Origin: Clostridiales bacterium
GTDB taxonomy: Bacteria; Bacillota; Clostridia; Oscillospirales; Oscillospiraceae
Direction of reading: 5' to 3'
NCBI GenBank assembly: GCA_022787565.1
Contig: JALFVN010000058.1
Coordinates: forward strand, 1-64,000
Length of the DNA: 64,000 nt
Below are positions 41,199 through 49,045 of this stretch, piece by piece. The position numbers and the translations under genes are program-made. Numbering within the stretch: the first letter of the stretch is position 1; every line of letters starts with the position of its first letter. A model generated the notes under the pieces. That model saw only the letters and a list, made by a program, of their open reading frames with translations, was not told the DNA's origin and made no database searches.

Positions 41199-42584
41199 AT
41201 GATCCATCAATATAAACTGGGCGGCTTCAACATTGTGCTGGACGTCTGCTCCGGCGCGGTTCATGTGGTGGACGAGGTGGCCTACCACATGATCTCTCTG
41301 TTTGAAGATAACGACCGGGAGGCCGTCATCAGCGCCGCAGAGAAGAAATACGCCGGTCGGGACGAGATCAGCCGCCGGGATCTGGAGGAGTGCTACGAGC
41401 AGATTGCCGCGCTCCGGGACGCGGGGCAGCTCTTCACCCCCGACACCTTCGAGCCAATGGCCGGCAGCCTGAAGGAGAAGACCGCCGGTGTGGTCAAGGC
41501 CCTGTGCCTGCATGTGGCCCACACCTGCAACCTCAATTGCGCCTACTGCTTTGCCAGTCAGGGCAAATACCACGGCGAGCGGGCGGTGATGAGCTTTGAA
41601 GTGGGCAAGCAGGCCCTGGATTTTCTCATTGCCAACTCCGGCAGCCGCCGGAATCTGGAGGTGGATTTCTTCGGCGGCGAGCCGCTGATGAACTTCCAGG
41701 TGGTAAAGGATCTGGTGGCCTACGCCCGGAGCATTGAAAAAGAACACAACAAGAATTTCCGCTTCACCCTGACCACCAACGGCCTGCTGATCGACGAGGA
41801 TGTGATCGATTTTGCCAACCGGGAGATGAGCAACGTGGTGCTCAGTCTGGACGGCCGCAGAGAGATCCACGACCGCTACCGGGTGGACTACGCCGGAAAC
41901 GGCAGCTGGGAGCGGATCGTCCCCAAATTTCAGAAGCTGGTTGCCGCCCGGGGCGGAAAAAACTACTACATGCGCGGTACCTTCACCCACGCAAACCCCG
42001 ATTTTCTCAAAGACATCCAGCAGATGCTGGACTTGGGCTTTACGGAGCTGAGCATGGAGCCGGTGGTCTGCGCTCCCGGCGATCCCTCCGCCCTGACGGA
42101 GGAGGACTTCCCCGTTGTCTGTGAGCAGTATGAGAAGCTGGCGGAGCTGATGCTCCGGCGGGATAAGGAGGGCAAACCCTTTACCTTCTACCATTATATG
42201 CTGGATCTGAGCGGCGGCCCCTGTATCTATAAGCGCATCTCCGGCTGCGGCTCCGGCACCGAATACATGGCCGTCACCCCCTGGGGCGACCTTTACCCCT
42301 GCCACCAGTTTGTGGGCGACGAGAAATTCAGGCTGGGCAACATCTGGGATGGCGTGACCAACACGGAGCGCCGGGCCGAATTTGCCGCCTGCAACGTCTA
42401 CGCCCACCCCGAATGCCGGGACTGCTGGGCAAGGCTGTACTGCTCCGGCGGCTGCGCGGCCAATGCCTACCATGCCACCGGCGCCATCACCGGCATCTAT
42501 GAATACGGCTGCCGGCTGTTTCGCAAGCGAATGGAGTGTGCCATCATGGTGGCCGCCGCCAGGGCGCTGGACGAGCAGGAATGA
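41199..42584 (+). CDS. scfB: SCIFF maturase, radical SAM/SPASM enzyme
   Basis: A 461-residue radical SAM enzyme. Residues 1-95 form a RiPP-recognition-like N-terminal domain. The 4Fe-4S/SAM motif CNLNCAYC is at 110-117 (CxxxCxxC). DFFGGEPLMNFQVV is the GGEP motif. The C-terminal SPASM region carries the auxiliary-cluster Cys set (about residues 346-440: CIYKRISGCGSG, PCHQF, CRDCWARLYCSGGC). It installs thioether bonds on the precursor at 40977. Start ATG follows AAGGAG. It overlaps the next gene by 4 bases. Confidence 0.96.
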   Translation: MIHQYKLGGFNIVLDVCSGAVHVVDEVAYHMISLFEDNDREAVISAAEKKYAGRDEISRRDLEECYEQIAALRDAGQLFTPDTFEPMAGSLKEKTAGVVKALCLHVAHTCNLNCAYCFASQGKYHGERAVMSFEVGKQALDFLIANSGSRRNLEVDFFGGEPLMNFQVVKDLVAYARSIEKEHNKNFRFTLTTNGLLIDEDVIDFANREMSNVVLSLDGRREIHDRYRVDYAGNGSWERIVPKFQKLVAARGGKNYYMRGTFTHANPDFLKDIQQMLDLGFTELSMEPVVCAPGDPSALTEEDFPVVCEQYEKLAELMLRRDKEGKPFTFYHYMLDLSGGPCIYKRISGCGSGTEYMAVTPWGDLYPCHQFVGDEKFRLGNIWDGVTNTERRAEFAACNVYAHPECRDCWARLYCSGGCAANAYHATGAITGIYEYGCRLFRKRMECAIMVAAARALDEQE

Positions 42585-43972
42585 TGGATACCCCCATCTG
42601 CGACTTTGCCCGACGTTACGCGGAGAGCGGTGCCCTGCGGCTGCACATGCCGGGCCATAAGGGCGCTGCCCTGCTGGGGCCGGAGCCCTATGATCTGACG
42701 GAGATCGACGGGGCGGACAGCCTTTATGAGGCCTCGGGCATTATCCGCCAGAGCGAGGAAAACGCCTCCTCCCTTTTCGGCTGCACCACCCTGTATTCTA
42801 CAGAGGGCTCCTCTCTCTGCATCCGGGCCATGCTGTATCTCGCGGTCATCTACGCCCGGCAGAGAGGAATACGCCCTCTTATCGCCGCCGGGCGAAACGC
42901 CCACAAGACCTTCCTCAGCGCGGCGGCCCTGCTGGATCTGGATGTTGCCTGGCTCTACCCGGAAGAAAAGGAGTCCTATCTCAGCTGCCGGCCCGAAGCC
43001 GAAACGCTGGAGGCCTTTCTGGCCCAGGCCCCGGAAAAGCCCGCGGCGGTATATATCACCAGCCCGGATTACCTGGGAAATACGGCGGATATTGAGGGCC
43101 TTGCCAGGGTCTGTCACCGGCACGGGGTGCTGCTGCTGGTGGACAACGCCCACGGCGCTTATCTGAAATTTCTGCCCCGCTCCCGGCATCCCATGGACCT
43201 GGGGGCCGATCTCTGCTGTGATTCTGCACATAAAACCCTGCCCGTCCTCACCGGCGGGGCCTATCTGCACATTTCTCCTTCCGCGCCGGCGCTTTTTACC
43301 CGGCAGGCCAAAAACGCCCTGTCCCTGTTCGGCTCCACAAGTCCTTCTTACCTGATCCTCCAGTCGCTGGACCGGGCAAACCCCTATCTGGCCCAGGGCT
43401 ACAAGGAAAGGCTCACTGCTTTTCTCGAAGAGACGGCGGCGCTGAAGGAGCGGCTCTCCCGCCAAGGTTATACCCTTACCGGGGACGAGCCCATGAAGCT
43501 GACTCTGGCCGCGAAGGATTACGGCTATTCCGGCACGGCCCTTGCCGCGCTGCTGCAAAAGGAGAACATCGTCTGCGAGTTTGCGGACCCTGATTATCTG
43601 GTGCTGATGCTGACGCCCGAGACAGGCCGGGAGGGACTTAAGCTGCTGGAAAGGGCGCTGCTCTCCCTCCCCCGGCGCCCCGCTATTTTGGAAAAGGCCC
43701 CGACCCTCTGCCGCCCGGAACGGGTGCTGTCCATCCGGGAGGCCACGTTCTCCCCCTGCGAGACCGTCCCCGTTTCCGCAAGCCTTGGACGTGTGCTGGC
43801 CGCCGCCAATGTGGGCTGTCCCCCCGCCGTGCCCATCGTCGTCTGCGGCGAGCGGATCGACCGGGACGCCCTCCGCGCCTTTGCCTACTACGGGATCGAA
43901 AAATGCACGGTTATTCAATGCTCTCCGCCGGATCGAACCCAGAGCTGTTCACAGGAAAACTGTTTTTCATAG
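42581..43972 (+). CDS. Orn/Lys/Arg decarboxylase family PLP enzyme
   Basis: A 463-residue fold-type I PLP enzyme of the SpeA/CadA-like short class (MPGHKGAALLGPEPYDLTEIDGADSLYEASGIIRQSE, the family opening). The PLP lysine lies in CDSAHKTLPVLTGGAYLH, and LLVDNAHGAY holds the PLP-binding Asp. It should decarboxylate a basic amino acid for polyamine synthesis; arginine or lysine cannot be told apart here. The C-terminal third has the Orn_DC_C region. It overlaps scfB by 4 bases, an unexpected coupling with the RiPP maturase. Confidence 0.88.
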   Translation: MMDTPICDFARRYAESGALRLHMPGHKGAALLGPEPYDLTEIDGADSLYEASGIIRQSEENASSLFGCTTLYSTEGSSLCIRAMLYLAVIYARQRGIRPLIAAGRNAHKTFLSAAALLDLDVAWLYPEEKESYLSCRPEAETLEAFLAQAPEKPAAVYITSPDYLGNTADIEGLARVCHRHGVLLLVDNAHGAYLKFLPRSRHPMDLGADLCCDSAHKTLPVLTGGAYLHISPSAPALFTRQAKNALSLFGSTSPSYLILQSLDRANPYLAQGYKERLTAFLEETAALKERLSRQGYTLTGDEPMKLTLAAKDYGYSGTALAALLQKENIVCEFADPDYLVLMLTPETGREGLKLLERALLSLPRRPAILEKAPTLCRPERVLSIREATFSPCETVPVSASLGRVLAAANVGCPPAVPIVVCGERIDRDALRAFAYYGIEKCTVIQCSPPDRTQSCSQENCFS

Positions 43973-44017
43973 AAGCTTACGGCATACACAAAAACAATAA
44001 AAAAGGGGTTGGTGGCA

Positions 44018-44452
44018 ATGTGTTCCGAGGAATTGTACAGATTGATCGGAAACGCGGAAAACAAAATCAGGTCAAACCAGAAAAAGATCAAGCAGCTTGA
44101 AAGTATTTACGAGGACTTACTTACGCTCAAACGCGGCTTAGGCAATGTGCTGAGCCGTCACGCAGAGGTCTGCGCAAAAAACAAGACCGCCATGGAAGAT
44201 GCTGTTTTTTCCTCCAATCAATGCATGAAGCGCTTTCGGGACAGCTTTTCCGGCATGTTGACAGACAGCAGCACAGCCGGGCCGGGCGGGAGCATTTCCT
44301 CGGCAGTGGATACGGTTTCAGAAAAAGCCACGGCCGTCCTGAAGGAAATTGATGAGATCGATGCGCAAAATGACGAGCTGCGCCGGCAGATCAATGTGTA
44401 CACGCATGAATTATATGAATTGGCCGCTGTTGAGGATGTACAGGGAGGTTAA
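44018..44452 (+). CDS. helical YwqH/DUF5082-like protein of a toxin cassette
   Basis: A 144-residue all-helical protein. Two long amphipathic helices (AENKIRSNQKKIKQLESIYEDLL; the segment from SSAVDTVSEKA to LRRQINVYTHEL) follow the pattern of YwqH/DUF5082-type proteins encoded upstream of type VII-secreted LXG toxins. The family assignment is by pattern only. ATG at 44018 follows GGGG by 9 bases. It is first of a five-gene set; 3 bases separate it from the next gene. Confidence 0.62.
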   Translation: MCSEELYRLIGNAENKIRSNQKKIKQLESIYEDLLTLKRGLGNVLSRHAEVCAKNKTAMEDAVFSSNQCMKRFRDSFSGMLTDSSTAGPGGSISSAVDTVSEKATAVLKEIDEIDAQNDELRRQINVYTHELYELAAVEDVQGG

Positions 44453-44455
44453 GCC

Positions 44456-44737
44456 ATGCATGATGTAATTGTATGTGATGAGGAATTTGAATCTGCGTCT
44501 GCCGCAATTCAAAAAGCTTGCAGGAAAATTGACCGGATCGTTTCCCTGTACCTGCTGATCATGGAAAACGCCTGTAAAACCGGCGTGATGGCGGGGGAAA
44601 CAGCGGAGGCCCTTAAAGCATATGTCTCTTACGCAGCGAAGCTTAAGGATGTCGCTGATTCGATCGGAGAACACCATAGTACGGCCAAGCAGTACTTTTT
44701 GGATGCGGTAGATTCTGCGGATGACTACTTATACTGA
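44456..44737 (+). CDS. small helical WXG100-like protein
   Basis: A 93-residue helical protein with about one hundred residues typical of WXG100/YwqI-type chaperone or co-secreted partners. No WXG triplet is present; a turn lies near KTGVMAGETAEAL. The end is YLY. It would pair with the neighbouring small protein or toxin. Role inferred from position. Confidence 0.6.
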   Translation: MHDVIVCDEEFESASAAIQKACRKIDRIVSLYLLIMENACKTGVMAGETAEALKAYVSYAAKLKDVADSIGEHHSTAKQYFLDAVDSADDYLY

Positions 44738-44748
44738 GGTGCGGCATT

Positions 44749-45012
44749 ATGATCAAAATTGATTATTCAAATATTGATACGAGTATCAAATTGCTTCAAA
44801 AGCTATCTTTGGTCACTGCATCGGTCTCCGACCCCCTTGCCCAGAGCATGGGGAGTGCCACAGATACGGAGAGGGCGATCATTGATCTGCTGCAAACGAT
44901 CATCCAAAAGGATCTTCCTGCGCTTATCACAAGTTCGGCACAACTGCTTTCGGGAATTTCTAAAAAGTTTCAGGACACGGAGCAGAATATCCAGTCTGCT
45001 TTAGGAGAGTAG
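44749..45012 (+). CDS. small helical partner protein
   Basis: An 87-residue protein with two predicted helices separated by a SDPLAQSMGSATDTE turn. It resembles TIGR04197/WXG-like families seen next to LXG toxins. No cysteine, signal peptide or membrane segment. It lies 11 bases after the previous gene. The stop at 45010-45012 is next to the toxin start. Confidence 0.6.
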   Translation: MIKIDYSNIDTSIKLLQKLSLVTASVSDPLAQSMGSATDTERAIIDLLQTIIQKDLPALITSSAQLLSGISKKFQDTEQNIQSALGE

Positions 45013-45021
45013 GTGCATGGC

Positions 45022-46428
45022 ATGAAGCGTGACTTTACCCGGGAAAACTATGAATACTTTCTTTCTCTTCTCCAACAGATCAGCGACGAACAGTGGTGTG
45101 GTATTTCCGACTGGTTTGGCGATGGCTATCTGAATGTCAAGCACTTTCTGGGCGACCTGGGACTATACGATAAAACCAGTAATATGGAGAAGTATCACAA
45201 AGAACTTCTGGACAAAAAGAACACTTCGGCAGCAAAAATCCGGGATATCTTTGAAAAGGTTTCCGCCACGGATTCCCAATATGCAGGAAACGGCGCCGCC
45301 AGATACGGCGAATGTCTGGAGATGCTCCGGACTTTTCAGGAGTATATTCATAGCCTGACGAAAATTGCCGACGATGGATATCATGTGGCAGCCAACGGCG
45401 GCAGCTTCAGAAGCTATATTTTCTCTGCGGATGTTAAAAACATGATGCGTTCCGTGTCTGGCCGCATAGAGGCGATTATGCTCCCTCTTGGTTTTACGGC
45501 AGATACTTTTGCCAATTTGTCGGGCTGGTACAAAGATGCGTATATTGCTTCCTATGAGAACGGACATCCGGAGATAAAAGAGAAGCTTGATCGGGTTTTT
45601 TCTGATCCTGATTTTACAAACAGCGAAATCCGGGATATCAAATACCTGATCTACAATGCGCCGGAGCCATACAGGAGCATTTACATCGAGCACATCGATG
45701 ATTTTCAGGTCGTAGTCTTCGACGTCGGTGATAAAGACGGCGATAAGAATGAAGGCTCGCTGTTTAATAGTTTAAACAATAAGATTTATTTAATTGATTC
45801 GGATGAAACCTTTTTTAATAATCCACGGGGGCCATATAATACCTTCTTTCATGAAAGCGGCCATGCTATAGACGACTTTGAAAAAGCGTTCGGGGCGAAG
45901 TCTACACACTATACTTATAATGGAAAAAGCCTGAATGACTGGGTCGCCGATGACGTTAGAAATCACATGAGCGAGTATATTGACGATACCTATCCCCATC
46001 TGACCGATTCCCAGAAGCAGGCGATTATGCGGAGCCTGAATCTGACAGACGATGCCGCCTATACCTATGGCGGAGATGAGAATCTGGACCAAGTGCTGAA
46101 GCAGTACCGCGGGGAGATCGTCAGACATATGAACTCCGAATTGGCAGGCGAAGAAAATGAAGCCGCATCGGATGTATATGGCGGAATCACGAATAACGCG
46201 ATCATTGGAAGCTATGGTCACAGAAAAGAACTGAATGAGAAAGGCTCGGATTATCATTATTGGTATTCCGGCAGGAAACCGACAAACAATCAGACCAGTG
46301 AGCTTTGGGCAGAATTTTTTGCCGCAAAGATGACCCATGACGAAGACGCTTTGGTTTCCATAAAGGAGCATTTCCCCAATGCTTATGACGCGATGGAAAA
46401 GATGGCACAGGAAATGGCTGCCAATTGA
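45022..46428 (+). CDS. putative secreted zincin-like metallopeptidase toxin
   Basis: A 468-residue protein. Residues about 1-200 are helical, as in secretion/LXG-like regions. The C-terminal half holds YNTFFHESGHAIDDFEKAFG with HESGH at 277-281, a zinc HExxH motif. About 150 residues later SELWAEFFAAKMTHDEDALVSIKEHFPNAYDAM provides a candidate third ligand (Glu in SELWAEFF). This layout matches polymorphic-toxin zincins. The start is uncertain: ATG at 45022 or GTG at 45013, the latter with AGGAG 5 bases upstream. No signal peptide, so type VII-like export with the small helical proteins is inferred. Confidence 0.75.
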   Translation: MKRDFTRENYEYFLSLLQQISDEQWCGISDWFGDGYLNVKHFLGDLGLYDKTSNMEKYHKELLDKKNTSAAKIRDIFEKVSATDSQYAGNGAARYGECLEMLRTFQEYIHSLTKIADDGYHVAANGGSFRSYIFSADVKNMMRSVSGRIEAIMLPLGFTADTFANLSGWYKDAYIASYENGHPEIKEKLDRVFSDPDFTNSEIRDIKYLIYNAPEPYRSIYIEHIDDFQVVVFDVGDKDGDKNEGSLFNSLNNKIYLIDSDETFFNNPRGPYNTFFHESGHAIDDFEKAFGAKSTHYTYNGKSLNDWVADDVRNHMSEYIDDTYPHLTDSQKQAIMRSLNLTDDAAYTYGGDENLDQVLKQYRGEIVRHMNSELAGEENEAASDVYGGITNNAIIGSYGHRKELNEKGSDYHYWYSGRKPTNNQTSELWAEFFAAKMTHDEDALVSIKEHFPNAYDAMEKMAQEMAAN

Positions 46429-46451
46429 TCCGGAGCCGGGAGGGATAGACA

Positions 46452-47189
46452 ATGACGAAAAAATGCTTATGTTTGGTTCTGTGCCTTGTCTTTGTCGGAC
46501 TTGCTGCAGCAGGATGCGCAAACGCCCAGAGCACACAGAAAGAAGTATTGCAGGAGGAGACGGATAATATGGAAAAACAGTTGACATTGGATTATTTGAT
46601 TTCCCACAGTGACCTGACCGCGGCAGATTTTGAAAACGTTGACTTTGACGCGTTCGTTGCGATGTACGACCTTACGCAGGAAAACTTCAAAGAGTATTAT
46701 CTGCCTGATCTGATTGAGATGTACCACAGAGAGATGGCCCAGGAGCGCACTGTGGACTATTCGGATATTTTTACCCAGGCCCAGGGTCAGATCAGGGAGG
46801 AGGATTTTGAACAGATCGAAGTGCTGATCGTGGAATATCACGAGGGCACCAGCAACCATTATCTGATCCTCGACTTTGGGGAGGGAAAGGCGTTCGGTTC
46901 TTCAAACGATATTGTCTCTGCCTGCGGTGAAAGCAGCAAAACGGCGGAGTTGAGCGCTGATGACAAGCAGTTTGTTCTTGATGCATTGCGCGACAGCGGT
47001 ATCACCGGCTGGCAGAATGAATACATCGGTTCAAGCGAAAACACTACGGGCCATTTGTCCTGGGCCGTAGGGATCCGGCTGAGCAGCGGAGCCAGCGTCT
47101 GCTACCATGGCCACGGCGTCACTGATTCCGGCACACCCGTTGCGCTTTTTACCCTTCAGGAATCCTTGGCCAGACATTTTGACAAATAG
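46452..47189 (+). CDS. lipoprotein, possible immunity protein
   Basis: A 245-residue protein with a type II signal peptide: a basic start, a hydrophobic core and the lipobox LAAAGC with Cys22. The mature part begins with an Asp/Glu-rich segment of helix-like repeats (DYLISHSDLTAADFENVDFDAFVAMYDLTQENFKEYY) and ends in a beta-rich domain (HLSWAVGIRLSSGASVCYHGHGV). It lies 23 bases after the toxin gene. A surface lipoprotein next to a secreted toxin is a good immunity candidate, but nothing in the sequence proves it. Confidence 0.75.
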   Translation: MTKKCLCLVLCLVFVGLAAAGCANAQSTQKEVLQEETDNMEKQLTLDYLISHSDLTAADFENVDFDAFVAMYDLTQENFKEYYLPDLIEMYHREMAQERTVDYSDIFTQAQGQIREEDFEQIEVLIVEYHEGTSNHYLILDFGEGKAFGSSNDIVSACGESSKTAELSADDKQFVLDALRDSGITGWQNEYIGSSENTTGHLSWAVGIRLSSGASVCYHGHGVTDSGTPVALFTLQESLARHFDK

Positions 47190-47238
47190 AACAAAACGTC
47201 CCAAACCATTCCCCTGCTTACAACTTTATCCATACAAT

Positions 47239-47268
47239 ACCTCTTCAGATTTTTTGATCTGAAGAGGT
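47239..47268. terminator. terminator of the toxin cassette
   Basis: ACCTCTTCAGAT pairs perfectly with ATCTGAAGAGGT around a T-rich loop, followed by TTCTTTC. It may also end the minus-strand relic. Confidence 0.75.
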
Positions 47269-47284
47269 TTCTTTCTGCAAATAT

Positions 47285-47574
47285 TCATTTCATCAGTTCG
47301 TCAGTCAGCTTCAGGATCTCCGGGGCCAGCTTTTCCCGGCGTATTTTGGTGATGCGGGTAAAGACCGGATAGGCTGATGCCATGATCAGCATCCCCACGA
47401 TGCCGATGAGTATACCGGGGATAAACCAGCTTCCGCCCCAGACCATGGTGCTGCACATCCCCAGGCCCAGCAGTGGCGCAGCAGCCGAAAGCGCATCAGC
47501 AGGCAAAAAACGATATATTGGTGGAGGGCAAACAGTGTCCTCCATATACGGCGCTCCCGGTCGTTTTCCCTCAT
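47285..47574 (-). pseudogene. frameshifted small membrane protein
   Basis: The first reading frame (MRENDRERRIWRTLFALHQY) and a second frame (SAAAPLLGLGMC, then WFIPGILIGIVGMLIMASAYPVF, RREKLAPEILKLTDELMK) join across a six-A tract at 47505-47510. This implies a one-base frameshift in a roughly 95-residue two-helix membrane protein. It overlaps the response-regulator fragment by ATGA, so they were one operon. It could also be a sequencing error in the homopolymer. The family is unknown. Confidence 0.6.
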
Positions 47575-47762
47575 TTCAGCACCGCCTTGTAGCCCAGGCC
47601 GTGGACGGTGACAATGGAAAAGTCATCACAGCCGGAAAATTTGTCCCGGAGCTTGGTCATACAGACGTCCACCGTGCGCAGGCTTGAGGTGGAATCCATG
47701 TCCCAGAACTCATCCATAAACTGGGAGCGGGTAAAGGTCTTTTGAAAAATCTTTCTGAAAGA
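47571..47762 (-). pseudogene. C-terminal fragment of an OmpR-type response regulator
   Basis: About 63 codons encode the end of a winged-helix DNA-binding domain: KTFTRSQFMDEFWD, SLRTVDVCMTKLRDKF and VTVHGLGYKAVLK are standard OmpR/PhoB positions. The receiver domain and the start of the effector domain are missing, with an in-frame TAA directly upstream (47763-47765). It is a deletion remnant next to the plus-strand gene at 47840. Confidence 0.8.
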
Positions 47763-47839
47763 TTAAATTGCATTTCGTCGCGCAGCATGTTATCCTTGAT
47801 TTGCACAGCATGTTATTCTTGGATAAAGGAAACACAGAT

Positions 47840-48262
47840 ATGACAGATTATAAACAGGCGCTTGCGATCCTAGACCAGCGTTTTGGCCGGGACCGGATGA
47901 TCTCTCTGGCCACCTCCGTGGGTGACCTCCCCTCCGTCCGGGAGGTGAACGGCTATTACCAGGACGGCTCCTTTTACATCATCACCCACGCCCTGTCCGG
48001 AAAAATGCAGCAGATCGCCCTCAATCCCCGGGTGGCCCTCAGCGGCGAGTGGTTCAGCGGCCACGGCGTGGCGGAAAACCTGGGTCATGTGCTGAAAGAG
48101 GAAAACCGGGAGCTGATCTCTACCCTGCGGCAGGTCTTTTCCTCCTGGTACCATAACGGCCATGTGGATGAAACCGATCCCAATACCTGCATTCTCCGCG
48201 TGCGTCTCACCGACGGGGTGCTGTGGAAAGACGGCATACGGTACGAAATGGATTTTACCTGA
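47840..48262 (+). CDS. PNPOx-like flavin-binding split-barrel protein
   Basis: A 140-residue single-domain protein of the pyridoxamine 5'-phosphate oxidase-like superfamily: SLATSVGDLPSVREVNGYYQDGSFYIITHALSGKMQQIALNPRVAL follows the strand order of these FMN/F420/heme barrels. The C-terminal half (LSGEWFSGHGVAENLG, then CILRVRLTDGVLWKDGIRYEMDF) closes the barrel. A flavin-linked reductase or general stress role is typical. ATG at 47840 follows GGAAAC; the frame extends upstream without support. A type A repeat lies just downstream. Confidence 0.85.
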   Translation: MTDYKQALAILDQRFGRDRMISLATSVGDLPSVREVNGYYQDGSFYIITHALSGKMQQIALNPRVALSGEWFSGHGVAENLGHVLKEENRELISTLRQVFSSWYHNGHVDETDPNTCILRVRLTDGVLWKDGIRYEMDFT

Positions 48263-48286
48263 AAAATCATATCACCATAAAAAAAC

Positions 48287-48353
48287 GAAGGATCCCGTAA
48301 ACAGAAGCGCAAGCCTCTGATTACGGGATCCTTCGCTGGCGCTCAGGATGACA
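48287..48353. repeat. dispersed palindromic repeat, type A
   Basis: GAAGGATCCCGT (48287-48298) and ACGGGATCCTTC (48323-48334) form a 12-bp stem, followed by GCGCTCAGGATGACA (48339-48353). This is the same element as at 8437-8504. It probably folds into a hairpin in either transcript. Confidence 0.8.
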
Positions 48354-48377
48354 GAAATTATGGGCGGGAATGTCCGC

Positions 48378-48902
48378 TTATTCGTTTTCCACCCGGATCT
48401 GGCACATCTTCATGGCGGACAGGGCGGTTTTGTGGCTCTCCGGGGTGACGCCGGCGCAGCAGGCGGCGTCCACGCTCACCGGGACTTCCGGCAGAAAGGC
48501 CTTGGCCAGAAGGGCGTTGGAAATCACGCAGATATCGGTGCAAAGCCCTACAAGGGTAATGCTCTCGATCTGCTCTTCCTTATCCAGCTTCAACAGCAGC
48601 TCGCCCAGGGCCTGGGAACCGAAGGTGGGCTTGTCCACCGCCGGCTCGGTGCGGAGCTTCTCCAGCTCCTCCCGGATCTGCCAGCCCTGGCTGCCCCGGA
48701 TGCAGTGGGGCACGGGCAGATTTCTGCCCTCCTGGGTCTCCATGTAATTCTCCTCATGAGTGTCGCGGGTGAAGATGACCCGGCCGGGAAAGCTTCTGAT
48801 CTTTTCGGCCACCTTGTCCACGATGGCAACGGCCTCCGCCGTGCCCAGCGCGCCGTCGATAAAATCGTTCTGCATGTCTATGACCAGCAAAATTTTCTGC
48901 AT
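48378..48902 (-). CDS. cysteine hydrolase, isochorismatase/nicotinamidase-like
   Basis: A 174-residue isochorismatase-fold enzyme with the catalytic triad Asp9 (VIDMQNDF), Lys91 (VDKPTFG) and Cys125 (GLCTDICVISNA). The cis-peptide region before Cys125 is normal. Nicotinamidase is likely because of the RDTHEENYMETQEGRNLPVPHCIRG metal-site stretch (Asp/His positions), which would put it in NAD salvage. The start is preceded by a GGAGG-like GGAGGTTTGCGAAA. It stands alone. Confidence 0.88.
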   Translation of the reverse strand: MQKILLVIDMQNDFIDGALGTAEAVAIVDKVAEKIRSFPGRVIFTRDTHEENYMETQEGRNLPVPHCIRGSQGWQIREELEKLRTEPAVDKPTFGSQALGELLLKLDKEEQIESITLVGLCTDICVISNALLAKAFLPEVPVSVDAACCAGVTPESHKTALSAMKMCQIRVENE

Positions 48903-49045
48903 TTTCGCAAACCTCCGTTTCTTTTTCCCAGTGTACCACGGCTTCGGGGTGTCTTCAAGGGGGAATTTCCTTTGGAGCTGTCGACAAAAGCCCGGAAACC
49001 GTTATAATAGCAACGATTTTTTGAAAAAAAGAGGCTTATTTTTCG

